NCBI GenBank assembly: GCA_963750295.1
Contig: CAVVPY010000001.1
Location: forward strand, 1,240,001 to 1,304,000
Reading direction: 5' to 3'
DNA length: 64,000 nt
DNA from: CAVVPY01 sp963750295
GTDB taxonomy: Bacteria > Actinomycetota > Actinomycetes > Mycobacteriales > Jatrophihabitantaceae
The notes under the pieces were generated by a model. That model was not told the DNA's origin, ran no database searches, and saw nothing but the letters and a program-made list of their open reading frames with translations. Below are positions 15,187-23,631 of the stretch, piece after piece (position 1 is the stretch's first letter; each line of letters starts with the position of its first letter). The position numbers and the translations under genes are program-made.

Positions 15187-16286
15187 CGGAACTTGTCGAG
15201 CCGTCCCATGGTCTGCTCGACCTCTGCGACGAGGTCGGCGATGAGGTCCGCGACCGGGCGGACCGCATTCATCCGCCCGACGATCTGGCCCACCGGCATC
15301 GCCACGACCTGGGGATCGTCGGCCTCCGCGATGCGCTGATGCGCCTCACTGACAAGCAGGTTCTGCAACGGCATCGGCAACGGGTCCGGCGCATCGTCCG
15401 CGGCCCACGCCTCGGTCCACCGGGTCTTGAGCAGCCGGGCCGGCTTGCCTGAGTAGATGCGGGACCGGACGGTCTGATCCGAACCGGCGGCGACGAGCGC
15501 GCGCTTCATCGCATCGCCCGTGCCCAGCGTGTACTCCGAGGTGGTCAGCCAGTACGAGCCCATCCAGACGCCGCCCGCGCCGAGCGCGAGAGCGGCCGTG
15601 ATCTGCCGGCCCGAGCCGATGCCACCCGCAGCAAGGACGTAGGCGTCCTCGCCCACGGCATCCACGATCTCGGGGACGAGCACCATGGTGGCGATCTCGC
15701 CGGTGTGCCCGCCCGCCTCGGTGCCCTGGGCGATGACGATGTCGACGCCGTTGTCGACATGGCGCCGCGCGTGCTCGGCCTTTCCAGCGAGCGCGGCGAC
15801 CGGCACCGCGTGCTGGTGTGCCTCGTCGATCACGTCCTTGGGCGGTGAGCCGAGCGCGTTCGCGATGAGCGCGATCGGGTGCCGAAGCGCGACGTCGACG
15901 TGTGCGCGCGCCACCGAGTGCAGCCAGCCCAGGACGCCTTCCCCCGCGGGGTCGCCGTCGGCGGGCAGCGGCGGGACGCCGAGTTTGCGCAGCGCCTCCT
16001 GCACGAAGTCCTTGTGGCCCTGCGGGATGAGGGCACCGAGGTCGAGCGAGCTGCCCTCGGTCGGCACCTTCGCCGGCATCACGATGTCGACGCCGTACGG
16101 CTTGCCGTCAGTGTTCTCGTCCATCCACGACAGCACCGAGTCGAGCTCGTCCGGATCGTTGAAGCGGACGCAGCCCAGCACGCCCATCCCGCCCGCGCGG
16201 CTGATCGCCGCCGCGACGTGCTCGGACGGCGTGAAGCCGAAGATCGGGTGGGCTAGGCCGAGCTGGTCGCAGATCGGGGTGCGCAC
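15183..16286 (-). CDS. Nitronate monooxygenase / IpdC-like flavin oxidoreductase
   Basis: FMN-binding TIM-barrel protein of the nitronate monooxygenase/enoyl reductase (FabK-like) family, 367 residues. It has CDQLGLAHPIFGF, AISRAGGMGVLGCVRFN, QGTEAGGHTGEIATMVLVPEIVDAV and VLAAGGIGSGRQITAALALGAGGVWMGS, the flavin phosphate site. The same fold is used by IpdC at 34.4 kb. Its start (GTG 16286 after GGGGAGG) lies inside the end of fadD19, an overlap of 34 bases, and it is coupled to the OYE gene downstream. The name of the family should not be read as evidence for nitronate as substrate. Confidence 0.85.
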   Translation of the reverse strand: MRTPICDQLGLAHPIFGFTPSEHVAAAISRAGGMGVLGCVRFNDPDELDSVLSWMDENTDGKPYGVDIVMPAKVPTEGSSLDLGALIPQGHKDFVQEALRKLGVPPLPADGDPAGEGVLGWLHSVARAHVDVALRHPIALIANALGSPPKDVIDEAHQHAVPVAALAGKAEHARRHVDNGVDIVIAQGTEAGGHTGEIATMVLVPEIVDAVGEDAYVLAAGGIGSGRQITAALALGAGGVWMGSYWLTTSEYTLGTGDAMKRALVAAGSDQTVRSRIYSGKPARLLKTRWTEAWAADDAPDPLPMPLQNLLVSEAHQRIAEADDPQVVAMPVGQIVGRMNAVRPVADLIADLVAEVEQTMGRLDKFR

Positions 16287-17887
16287 AGGTCCTCCCCTGA
16301 ATGCTCGTCGGCGTAGGTCCTGGCCCACGTGAAGTCCGTCTTGCCGGTGTGCAGTCGCTGGATCTGCTCGACCACCCAGACGCTGCGCGGCGCCTTGTAT
16401 CCGGCGATCACCTCGCGCGCGCTGGCCAGGATCTCCTCGACAGAGGGGTGCGTTCCGGGGCGCAGTTCGACCAGTGCTGCGACCCGCTGGCCGAGCAATT
16501 CGTCGGGCAGGCCGATCACGATCGCATCGAACACGTCGGGGTGGGACTTCAGCGCTGCCTCCACCTCCTCGGGGAACACCTTCTCGCCGCCCGTGTTCAC
16601 CGAGGTGTTGCCGCGTCCGAGCAGTTGGGTGGTTCCGTCGGCCTCGACGATCGCGAGGTCACCGGGCACCACGTAGCGTTTGCCGTCGACCTCGACGAAC
16701 ATCGCCGCGGTCTTCTCGGGGTCCTTGTAGTAGCCGAGTGGCACGTGGCCGCCGCGGGCAATGCGGCCGATGACCCCCGAGCCGGGAGCGACCGGACGGT
16801 CGTGCTCGTCGATGACGATCGACTGGGAGTTCAGATTCACCCGCGGACCGCCGGCGGACTGCTCGCTGTCCTTGGTCACCAACCCGAGCCCGGTGAACCC
16901 GGTCTCGGAGGAACCGATCGCGTCGGTCACGACCGTGTTCGGCAGCGAGTCGACGTACTGCTTCTTCACCGTCGGTGAGAACACGGCTGCGCTGCTGGAT
17001 ATCGCATAGACCGTCGAGGCGTCGTAGTTGCCGGCGAGATACGCGTCGATGATCGGCCGCGCCATGGCGTCGCCGATCAGCACGACGACGTTGACCTTGT
17101 GCCGCTCGATCGCGCGCCAGATCTCGTCGGGATCGAAGCGCGGGACGAGCACGACGCTGTCGCCGCCGAACAGGGCGGCCAGGGTGGCCCATTGGGCGTT
17201 GCCGTGGATCAGCGGGGCGATGCACAGCCTGGTCATCCCACCGGTGACCGAGCCGGTCTTGGCCTGGTCCCACTCGTCGGCCAGCGGCTCGCCGGTGACG
17301 AAGTTGATGCCGCCGCCGAGGGTGCGCCAGATGTCCTCGTGGCGCCACATCACGCCCTTCGGCATCCCGGTCGTCCCACCGGTGTAGAGGATGTAGAGGT
17401 CGTCGGGGCTGCGTTCGCCGAAGTCGCGCTCCGGTGACGCGCCGGCCAGCGCTGCCTCGTACGGCGTACCGGTGAACGCGACGGTGCTGCCGTCCTCGAT
17501 CACGACGGTGTGGCCGAGACCGGGCACCCGCGCCGCGGCTGCCTCCACCTGCGGGGTGAACTCGCGGTCGTGGACGAGCGCCACCACGTCGGCGTTGTCG
17601 ACGACGTACTCGATCTCGGCGGCGGTGTAGCGGTAGTTGATGTTGATCGTGACCGCGCGCAGCTTGTAGATGGCGAGCATGGTCTCGACCGCGAACACGC
17701 TGTTGCGCACGCAGAAACCGACGTGCGAGCCGGCGCGCACGCCATGCGCGGCGAGGTGATGGGCCAGCCGGTTGGCACGCTGTTCGAGCTCGGCGAAACT
17801 GCGGCGGTCGTCGTCGCAGGCCACCGCCATCCGATCCGGGTGGAGGTCGGCCGCATGTTCGAACAGGTCGGCAATCGTCAACGCCAT
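16253..17887 (-). CDS. fadD19: Sterol side-chain acyl-CoA ligase FadD19
   Basis: ANL-superfamily acyl-CoA synthetase of 544 residues that activates C24 (and C-24-branched) sterol acids to CoA thioesters. The AMP motif is YILYTGGTTGMPKGVMWRHED, and the adenylate region is DAIGSSETGFTGLGLV. The hinge is LLGRGNTSVNTGGEKVFPEEVE and the catalytic Lys lies in LHTGKTDFTWA. The strings SPERDFGERS, KGVMWRHEDI and PRVNLNSQSIV-like continuation track M. tuberculosis FadD19 (Rv3515c). As there, it is divergent from echA19. The ATG at 17887 sits about ten bases from a KstR-like box. It is the first gene of a fadD19-NMO-OYE operon. Confidence 0.92.
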   Translation of the reverse strand: MALTIADLFEHAADLHPDRMAVACDDDRRSFAELEQRANRLAHHLAAHGVRAGSHVGFCVRNSVFAVETMLAIYKLRAVTININYRYTAAEIEYVVDNADVVALVHDREFTPQVEAAAARVPGLGHTVVIEDGSTVAFTGTPYEAALAGASPERDFGERSPDDLYILYTGGTTGMPKGVMWRHEDIWRTLGGGINFVTGEPLADEWDQAKTGSVTGGMTRLCIAPLIHGNAQWATLAALFGGDSVVLVPRFDPDEIWRAIERHKVNVVVLIGDAMARPIIDAYLAGNYDASTVYAISSSAAVFSPTVKKQYVDSLPNTVVTDAIGSSETGFTGLGLVTKDSEQSAGGPRVNLNSQSIVIDEHDRPVAPGSGVIGRIARGGHVPLGYYKDPEKTAAMFVEVDGKRYVVPGDLAIVEADGTTQLLGRGNTSVNTGGEKVFPEEVEAALKSHPDVFDAIVIGLPDELLGQRVAALVELRPGTHPSVEEILASAREVIAGYKAPRSVWVVEQIQRLHTGKTDFTWARTYADEHSGEDLCAPRSATSSA

Positions 17888-17897
17888 GAGCAAAAAC

Positions 17898-17911
17898 TAG
17901 AACGTGTTATC
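17898..17911. promoter_or_regulatory. KstR-like operator between fadD19 and echA19
   Basis: TAGAACGTGTTATC keeps the TnnAACnnGTT core of the KstR site and differs from consensus only at the last base. It sits in the 62-base divergent gap and could control both genes. Confidence 0.72.
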
Positions 17912-17949
17912 GTTTCGTGCAAGCCTGAAGCGACGAGCGAGGACGCCTG

Positions 17950-18741
17950 ATGACCACGCCGGATGACCAGCACTGCCTCGTCGAAAAGCGCGAGCACGTC
18001 CTCATCGTGACGATGAACCGGCCCGAGGCTCGCAACGCGCTCTCCGGCCCGATGCTCGCCGGGATGACCCAGGCGTGGAACCGCGTCGACAGCGACCCCG
18101 ACATCCGGGCCTGCATCCTCACCGGCGCGGGCGGTGCGTTCTGCGCCGGCGCCGACCTGAAGGCGATGACCACCTCGCATCCCGGTGAATCGGCCCGAGC
18201 GATGGACCTGTCGGTGATCGAGTCGCTGCTCAAGGGCCGGCGGCTCACCAAACCGCTGATCGCTGCCGTCGAGGGCGCGGCGATCGCCGGGGGCACCGAG
18301 ATCCTGCAGGCGACCGACATCCGGGTGGCCGGCGAGAGCGCGCGGTTCGGCGTCAGCGAGCCGCGGTGGGGCCTGTTCCCGCTCGGCGGGTCGGCTGTGC
18401 GGCTGGTCCGCCAGATCCCGTACACGGTGGCCGCGGATCTGCTGCTGACCGGCCGCCACATCCGCGCGGCCGAAGCCCAGTCGCTCGGGTTGATCGGGCA
18501 CGTCGTCCCCGACGGCCAGGCACTGGACAAGGCGCTCGAGATCGCGGCGCTGATCGCCGCGAACGGGCCGCTTGCCGTCCAGGCGATCCTGCGCACGATT
18601 CGCGAGAGCGAAGGGCTGCCCGAGAACGACGCCTTCCGCCTGGAGGCGAAGCTCGGCATGGCCGTGTTCCAGAGCGAGGACGCGCGCGAGGGCCCGCGTG
18701 CCTTCGCCGAGAAGCGCACGCCGGTCTTCCGCGGCGTCTGA
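17950..18741 (+). CDS. echA19: Enoyl-CoA hydratase EchA19
   Basis: Crotonase-family hydratase of 263 residues, acting on the unsaturated side-chain CoA esters made by FadE proteins. It has the oxyanion-hole segments TGAGGAFCAGADLKAMT and AAIAGGTEILQATDIRVA. The catalytic acidic region is FGVSEPRWGLFPLGGSAVRLVR. RQIPYTVAADLLLTGRHI and GLIGHVVPDGQAL reproduce M. tuberculosis EchA19 (Rv3516). It is divergent from fadD19 across a KstR-like box, the same arrangement as in M. tuberculosis. It ends 11 bases before a convergent acyl-CoA ligase gene. Confidence 0.93.
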   Translation: MTTPDDQHCLVEKREHVLIVTMNRPEARNALSGPMLAGMTQAWNRVDSDPDIRACILTGAGGAFCAGADLKAMTTSHPGESARAMDLSVIESLLKGRRLTKPLIAAVEGAAIAGGTEILQATDIRVAGESARFGVSEPRWGLFPLGGSAVRLVRQIPYTVAADLLLTGRHIRAAEAQSLGLIGHVVPDGQALDKALEIAALIAANGPLAVQAILRTIRESEGLPENDAFRLEAKLGMAVFQSEDAREGPRAFAEKRTPVFRGV

Positions 18742-18752
18742 CCGCGGTCTGC

Positions 18753-20291
18753 TCAGATCGCCCGGGAGCGGCCCGCCCAGCTCTCGTCCCGTAGCTTGCG
18801 CTTGTACAGCTTGCCGTTGTCGTCGCGGGGCAGCTCCGCCATGTACTCCACGACCTTCGGCAGCTTGTACTTGGCGAGGCGGGCCGCGGCGAACTCCTGG
18901 ATCTGCGCGGTCAGCTCCGCCGAGGCCACGACGCCCTCGGCGGGCTGGATGACGGCTTTGATCGCCTCACCCCACTGGTCGTCCGGGATGCCGAAGACGG
19001 CGACGTCGGCCACCGCCGGGTGCATGACCAGCTCACCCTCGATCTCGGCGGGATAGATGTTCACCCCGCCAGAGATAATCATGTCGCTCTTGCGGTCGCA
19101 GAGGAACAGGTAGCCGTCCTCGTCCAGGTAGCCGATGTCCCCGACGGTGAACAGGTCGCCCACCCGGGACTCGCGGGTCTTCTCGGCGCTCTTGTGATAG
19201 TCGAAGCTGGACTGACCCATCCGCATGTACACCAGCCCGGGCTGGCCGGTCGGCACCTCGTTGCCGTCGTCGTCGAGGACCTTGATGACTGAGTACGGCC
19301 ACGCCTTCCCGACCGAGCCGCGCTTGGTCAACCACTCGGTAGCGGTGATCGACGCGCCGCCGCCTTCGGTGGCCGCGTAGTACTCGATGACCACCGGCCC
19401 CCACCAGTCGAGCATCGCCAGCTTGACCTCGTCCGGGCACGGCGCAGCGCCGTGGATCATCGTCCGCAGCGACGAGACGTCGTACCTTGCGCGGACGTCC
19501 TCGGGCAGCGCCAGCAACCGGGTGAACTGCGTCGGCACCATGTGGCTGTGGGTCACGCGGTGCAGGTCGATCAGGCGCAGCATCTCCTCCGCGTCGAAGC
19601 GCTCCATGAGGACGACCTTGTGCCCCAGCTGCAGGGAGATTCCGACGAAGTTGAGCACCGCCGTGTGGTAGAGCGGCGACCCGCAGATGTGGACGTTGTC
19701 ATCGAGCGGCGCGATGCCGAAGATCCCGAAGAACGCCGACGATGCCAGCGGGACCTCGTCCGGATCGGCACCCGTGAGCGGGCGCTTGACGCCCTTGGGC
19801 CGGCCCGTCGTCCCGGACGTGTAGACCATCGGCGCGCCGTGGGTGCGCTGGTCGGGACGGCCGCCGTCGGCCTCGAGTTCGACCAGGGGGCGGAACCCGT
19901 CGACCGCGCCCACCGCGAACCGGGCTCGTGCCGGCAGGCTGGCCGCGGCCACGGATGCCGCCGCCGCGAACTGCTCGTGACCGACGAACGCCTTCGCCTC
20001 GCAGTCCTCGACGATGTAGGCGACCTCGGGACCGGTGAGGTGCCAGTTGATCGGCACGATGTAGAGACCGCACTCGATCGCCGCGAAGTACAGCGCAACC
20101 AGTTCGATGCTGTTGGGCAACATCACGACGAGGCAGTCACCGGCTGCCAGCCCCAGTTCCTGCAGCCCGCGCCCGTACCGGTCGGCCGTCGCGGCGAATT
20201 CGCCGTAGCCGATCTCGCGCCCGTCGGGGTCGACGACCGCGGTGTGGCCGGGTTGCTGCCGGGCGATGTTCCAGAGTCCGATGTCAGCCAC
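18753..20291 (-). CDS. Acyl-CoA synthetase (FadD family, substrate unassigned)
   Basis: Second ANL-family acyl-CoA ligase, 512 residues. The AMP/ATP loop is VYTSGTTGRPKGVKRPL, followed by IHGAAPCPDEVK, EYYAATEGGG (adenylate pocket) and FLCDRKSDMIISGGVNIYPAEIEGEL (hinge). The C-terminal lysine lies in RDDNGKLYKRKLRDE. It is clearly distinct from FadD19. In a KstR-controlled neighbourhood it could activate another sterol-derived carboxylate, but the sequence does not say which. It is transcribed away from a degenerate KstR box at 20328 that also faces the DUF35-ltp operon. Confidence 0.88.
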   Translation of the reverse strand: MADIGLWNIARQQPGHTAVVDPDGREIGYGEFAATADRYGRGLQELGLAAGDCLVVMLPNSIELVALYFAAIECGLYIVPINWHLTGPEVAYIVEDCEAKAFVGHEQFAAAASVAAASLPARARFAVGAVDGFRPLVELEADGGRPDQRTHGAPMVYTSGTTGRPKGVKRPLTGADPDEVPLASSAFFGIFGIAPLDDNVHICGSPLYHTAVLNFVGISLQLGHKVVLMERFDAEEMLRLIDLHRVTHSHMVPTQFTRLLALPEDVRARYDVSSLRTMIHGAAPCPDEVKLAMLDWWGPVVIEYYAATEGGGASITATEWLTKRGSVGKAWPYSVIKVLDDDGNEVPTGQPGLVYMRMGQSSFDYHKSAEKTRESRVGDLFTVGDIGYLDEDGYLFLCDRKSDMIISGGVNIYPAEIEGELVMHPAVADVAVFGIPDDQWGEAIKAVIQPAEGVVASAELTAQIQEFAAARLAKYKLPKVVEYMAELPRDDNGKLYKRKLRDESWAGRSRAI

Positions 20292-20327
20292 GCTGCGCTC
20301 TCCCGTCCTGGCCAGTTGCCGCCAATC

Positions 20328-20341
20328 TAGAACGTGTATCA
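20328..20341. promoter_or_regulatory. Degenerate KstR-like site upstream of the fadD gene
   Basis: TAGAACGTGTATCA matches TnnAACnnGTTnnA except for one base in the second half-site (GTA for GTT). It lies 37 bases upstream of the acyl-CoA ligase start. Confidence 0.55.
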
Positions 20342-20405
20342 GTTGCGGACAAGCGCACCGACCTCATTTCTACCGGCACTTGCGGCCTCCCCTTGTCGAC
20401 AATAC

Positions 20406-20419
20406 GAGAACATGTTTCA
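20406..20419. promoter_or_regulatory. KstR-like operator upstream of DUF35-ltp4-ltp3
   Basis: GAGAACATGTTTCA has the full AACnnGTT core and the final A; only the first base departs from consensus. It ends eight bases before the GTG start at 20428, so transcription could begin at or very close to the start codon. Confidence 0.68.
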
Positions 20420-20427
20420 CTTTCGGG

Positions 20428-21399
20428 GTGACTGCCGTCGAACCGCTCCGCGCGTCGATCGAGCTCAGTTTCGACTACACCCGCTCGCTGGGCCCGACCT
20501 TGGGTCGGTTCATGACCGGGCTGGCCGGTCGGCAGATCGTGGGCGTTCGCGGCTCGGACGGCCGCGTGTACGTCCCGCCCCCGGAGTACGACCCCGACAC
20601 CGCGGAACCGCTGACCGACTTCGTCGACGTCGCCGACGAGGGCGTGGTCGTCAGCTGGACCTGGGTGGCCCAACCGCTGGCGGGTCAGCCACTCGAGCGC
20701 CCGTTCGCGTGGGCCCTGATCCGGCTCGACGGCGCGGATACCACGATGCTGCACGCGCTCGACGTGACCTCCCCCGCCGACCTGGCGAGCGGCATGCGGG
20801 TGCAGGCACGGTGGGTCGAGGAGCCGGTCGGACACATCCGCGACATCGTCTGTTTCGAGCCGGCGCGCCCCGGCCGGGCCGAGGCAGCGCCCGATCACCA
20901 TCGGCCGAGCGCCGCGCCGGACGTGACGATGGTGACCACCCCCGTCACGCTGAAGGTGCAGCATTCGGCCGCCCCGCAGGAGACCCGGTACCTGCTCGGC
21001 CTTCAGGACGGCCGGATCCTCGCGCAGCGGTGCCCGGTGTGCGAGAAGGTCTACGTCCCGCCGCGCGGTGCCTGCCCGGTCGACGGTGTGCCCACCGACG
21101 ACGAGGTCGAACTGCCCGACCGCGGCATCGTGACGACCTTCTGCATCGTCAACGTCCCGTTCCTGGGCCAGCGGATCGCACCGCCGTACGTCGCCGCGTA
21201 CGTCCTTCTCGACGGCGCCGACATCGCCTTCCTGCACCTGATCCTCGACTGCGCGGCCGAGGACGTCCGGATGGGCATGCGCGTCGAAGCGGTGTGGAAG
21301 CCGCGCGCGGAGTGGGGTCCGACGCTGCAGAACATCGACCACTTCCGCCCCACCGGCGAGCCCGACGCCGCCTACGAGTCGTTCCAGGAGCACCTGTGA
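20428..21399 (+). CDS. Tandem OB-fold DUF35 protein, partner of Ltp aldolases
   Basis: Protein of 323 residues with two DUF35/OB-fold halves. The first half (about 1-145) lacks a zinc ribbon. The second half has an intact one, RCPVCEKVYVPPRGACPVDG, followed by an OB barrel (GIVTTFCIVNVPF to VEAVWKP). DUF35 proteins bind thiolase-like Ltp proteins and are needed for their retro-aldol activity, as in Ltp2-ChsH2. Here it is coupled by GTGA to ltp4, as Rv3521 precedes Rv3522-Rv3523. The GTG start is weakly supported by a ribosome site; no better in-frame start lies below the operator. Confidence 0.85.
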   Translation: MTAVEPLRASIELSFDYTRSLGPTLGRFMTGLAGRQIVGVRGSDGRVYVPPPEYDPDTAEPLTDFVDVADEGVVVSWTWVAQPLAGQPLERPFAWALIRLDGADTTMLHALDVTSPADLASGMRVQARWVEEPVGHIRDIVCFEPARPGRAEAAPDHHRPSAAPDVTMVTTPVTLKVQHSAAPQETRYLLGLQDGRILAQRCPVCEKVYVPPRGACPVDGVPTDDEVELPDRGIVTTFCIVNVPFLGQRIAPPYVAAYVLLDGADIAFLHLILDCAAEDVRMGMRVEAVWKPRAEWGPTLQNIDHFRPTGEPDAAYESFQEHL

Positions 21400-22457
21400 A
21401 CCCGGGCCGCGAGGTTGCCGTCGTCGGGTTCGCCCAGTCCCACCAGGTGCGCAGCAGCGATGCGACGACGAACGGCGTCGAGATGCTGGTGCCGATCTTC
21501 GGTGAGATCTTCGGCGCACTCGGCCTGACCAAGCGCGACATCGGTTTCTGGTGCTCCGGATCCTCGGACTATCTGGCCGGCCGTGCGTTCTCGTTCATCT
21601 CCGCCATCGACGCCATCGGCCCGGTGCCGCCGATCAACGAGTCGCACGTCGAGGCCGACGCGGCCTGGGCGCTGTACGAGGCGTGGGTGAAGATCCAGAC
21701 CGGTGAGGTCGACACCGCGCTCGTGTACGGATTCGGCAAGTCCTCGGCCGGCGACCTGCGGCGCACGCTCGCACTCCAACTGGACCCCTACTCGGTCGCC
21801 CCGCTGTGGCCCGACTCGATCGCCCTGGCGGGATTGCAGGCCCGGCTCGGGATCGAAACCGGGCAGTGGGACGAGCGGGCGATGGCCGAGGTGGCCGTCC
21901 GCAGCCGGCGCGATGCCGAGACCAACCCGTACGCCCAGCTGACCGGCTCGAAGGACGTCGATGAGTTGCTCGCCGAGCCCTATCTGGCCGATCCGTTGCG
22001 CCGCCACGACTGCGCGCCGATCACCGACGGGGCGGCGGTCGTCGTCCTGGCCGCGGGTGACCGGGCGCGGGAATTGGTCGAGCGGCCGGCGTGGATCTCG
22101 GGCATCGCGCATCGCGTCGACTCGGCGAACCTCGGGGGCCGCGACCTGACCAGCTCACCGTCCACCACCGCGGCCGCAACGGCAGCCGGGGCCGGCGGGG
22201 TCGACCTGGCCGAGCTGCACGCCCCGTTCACGCATCAGGAACTGCTGCTGCGCTCGGCACTGCGTCTCGGGCCGGACGTCCGCCTCACGCCGTCCGGCGG
22301 CGCCCTGGCCGGGAACCCGATGTTCGCCGGCGGCCTGGTCCGCATCGGCGAGGCGGCGCGGCAGGTGCACTCCGGTGCATCCGGACGGGCCCTCGCGCAC
22401 GCGACGTCGGGTCCATTGCTGCAGCAGAACCTGGTCTGTGTGTTGGAGGCCCGATGA
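21396..22457 (+). CDS. ltp4: Thiolase-like lipid-transfer protein Ltp4 (steroid side-chain aldolase)
   Basis: Thiolase-fold protein of 353 residues. It starts EVAVVGFAQSHQVRSS, contains VEADAAWALYEAWVKIQTGEVDTALVYGFGKSS, and ends with a PSGGALAGNPMFAGGLVRIGEAA segment like the C-terminal thiolase Gly-rich loop. The position of the thiolase nucleophilic Cys is not conserved, as expected for retro-aldolase Ltp proteins. In rhodococci Ltp3 and Ltp4 are required for shortening C-24-branched sterol side chains. The start codon GTG overlaps the DUF35 stop and its own stop overlaps the ltp3 ATG, so all three are made together. Confidence 0.87.
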   Translation: MNPGREVAVVGFAQSHQVRSSDATTNGVEMLVPIFGEIFGALGLTKRDIGFWCSGSSDYLAGRAFSFISAIDAIGPVPPINESHVEADAAWALYEAWVKIQTGEVDTALVYGFGKSSAGDLRRTLALQLDPYSVAPLWPDSIALAGLQARLGIETGQWDERAMAEVAVRSRRDAETNPYAQLTGSKDVDELLAEPYLADPLRRHDCAPITDGAAVVVLAAGDRARELVERPAWISGIAHRVDSANLGGRDLTSSPSTTAAATAAGAGGVDLAELHAPFTHQELLLRSALRLGPDVRLTPSGGALAGNPMFAGGLVRIGEAARQVHSGASGRALAHATSGPLLQQNLVCVLEAR

Positions 22458-23611
22458 GCAAGCAGCGCGCCGCCGTCCTCGGGACCGGGCAGACGCACCA
22501 CAAGGCCAAGCGGGCGGACGTCTCGATGGCCGGGCTGCTGCGCGAGGCGATCGACCGCGCGATGACCGACGCGCAGGTCGGCTGGGATGACATCGACGCG
22601 GTCGTCGTCGGCAAGGCGCCGGACTTCTTCGAGGGCGTGATGATGCCGGAGCTGTTCCTGGCCGACGCCCTCGGAGCCGTCGGCAAGCCGCTGCTGCGCG
22701 TGCACACGGCGGGATCGGTCGGTGGCTCGACGGCAATCGTCGCAACCAGCCTCGTCCAGGCCGGCGTGCACGAGCGCGTGCTCGCCGTCGCGTGGGAGAA
22801 GCAATCGGAGTCCAACGCGATGTGGGCGCTGTCGATCCCGATTCCGTTCAGCATGCCGGTCAATGCCGGTGCGGGCGGGTACTTCGCTCCGCACGTGCGC
22901 TCCTACATTCGCCGATCGGGCGCGCCGACCCACGTGGGCGCGATCGTTGCGGCGAAGGACCGGCGCAACGGATCACGCAACCCCTACGCGCACCTGCGTC
23001 AGCCGGACATCACCGTGGAGTCGGTGCAGGCCTCGCAGATGCTGTGGGACCCGATCCGGTACGACGAGACCTGCCCGTCCTCGGACGGGGCGTGCGCGAT
23101 CGTCATCGGCAACGAGACGGCCGCAGCCGCCGTGGACCGCCCCGCCTGGATCCACGCCACCGCGATGCGCTCAGAGCCGACGACCTTCGCCGGCCGGGAC
23201 CAGGTGAATCCGCAGGCCGGCCGCGATGCCGCGGCGGCGCTGTGGCAGCAGGCGGGCATCACCGATCCACTGAACGAGATCGACGCGGCCGAGATCTACG
23301 TCCCGTTCTCGTGGTTCGAACCGATGTGGCTCGAGACGCTGGGCTTCATGCCCGAGGGCAAGGGCTGGACGCTGACCGAGTCAGGCGGGACGGCGATGGA
23401 CGGCACCCTGCCGGTCAACCCCTCCGGCGGCGTGCTGAGCTCGAACCCGATCGGGGCATCGGGCATGCTGCGCTTCGCCGAGGCGGCGATGCAGGTCATG
23501 CAACGCGCCGACGGACACCAGGTGGACGGTGTGCGGAAGGCACTCGGTCACGCCTACGGCGGCGGCTCGCAATTCTTCGCGATGTGGGTCGTCGGGGCGC
23601 AGCGGCCGTGA
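22454..23611 (+). CDS. ltp3: Thiolase-like lipid-transfer protein Ltp3 (steroid side-chain aldolase)
   Basis: Second thiolase-fold Ltp protein, 385 residues. It has AAVLGTGQTHHKAKRADVSMAGLLREAIDRA, LLRVHTAGSVGGSTAIVATSLVQAG (nucleophile loop with no Cys; His-Thr-Ala-Gly-Ser in its place), DAAEIYVPFSW, and PVNPSGGVLSSNPIGASGMLRFAEAA near the C-terminus. Ltp3/Ltp4 plus a DUF35 protein form a set matching Rv3521-Rv3523. The expected reaction is retro-aldol cleavage of a beta-hydroxy side-chain CoA ester. The ATGA overlap with ltp4 supports a fixed complex stoichiometry. Confidence 0.88.
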   Translation: MSKQRAAVLGTGQTHHKAKRADVSMAGLLREAIDRAMTDAQVGWDDIDAVVVGKAPDFFEGVMMPELFLADALGAVGKPLLRVHTAGSVGGSTAIVATSLVQAGVHERVLAVAWEKQSESNAMWALSIPIPFSMPVNAGAGGYFAPHVRSYIRRSGAPTHVGAIVAAKDRRNGSRNPYAHLRQPDITVESVQASQMLWDPIRYDETCPSSDGACAIVIGNETAAAAVDRPAWIHATAMRSEPTTFAGRDQVNPQAGRDAAAALWQQAGITDPLNEIDAAEIYVPFSWFEPMWLETLGFMPEGKGWTLTESGGTAMDGTLPVNPSGGVLSSNPIGASGMLRFAEAAMQVMQRADGHQVDGVRKALGHAYGGGSQFFAMWVVGAQRP

Positions 23612-23631
23612 CGACACCGAAGGAGCCAGCG

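Noticed and set aside
15183..16286. Annotating the NMO-family protein as a second IpdC
   Set aside because: It shares the fold and GGHTG motif, but its N-terminus and operon differ. IpdC proper is at 34356 with full synteny.
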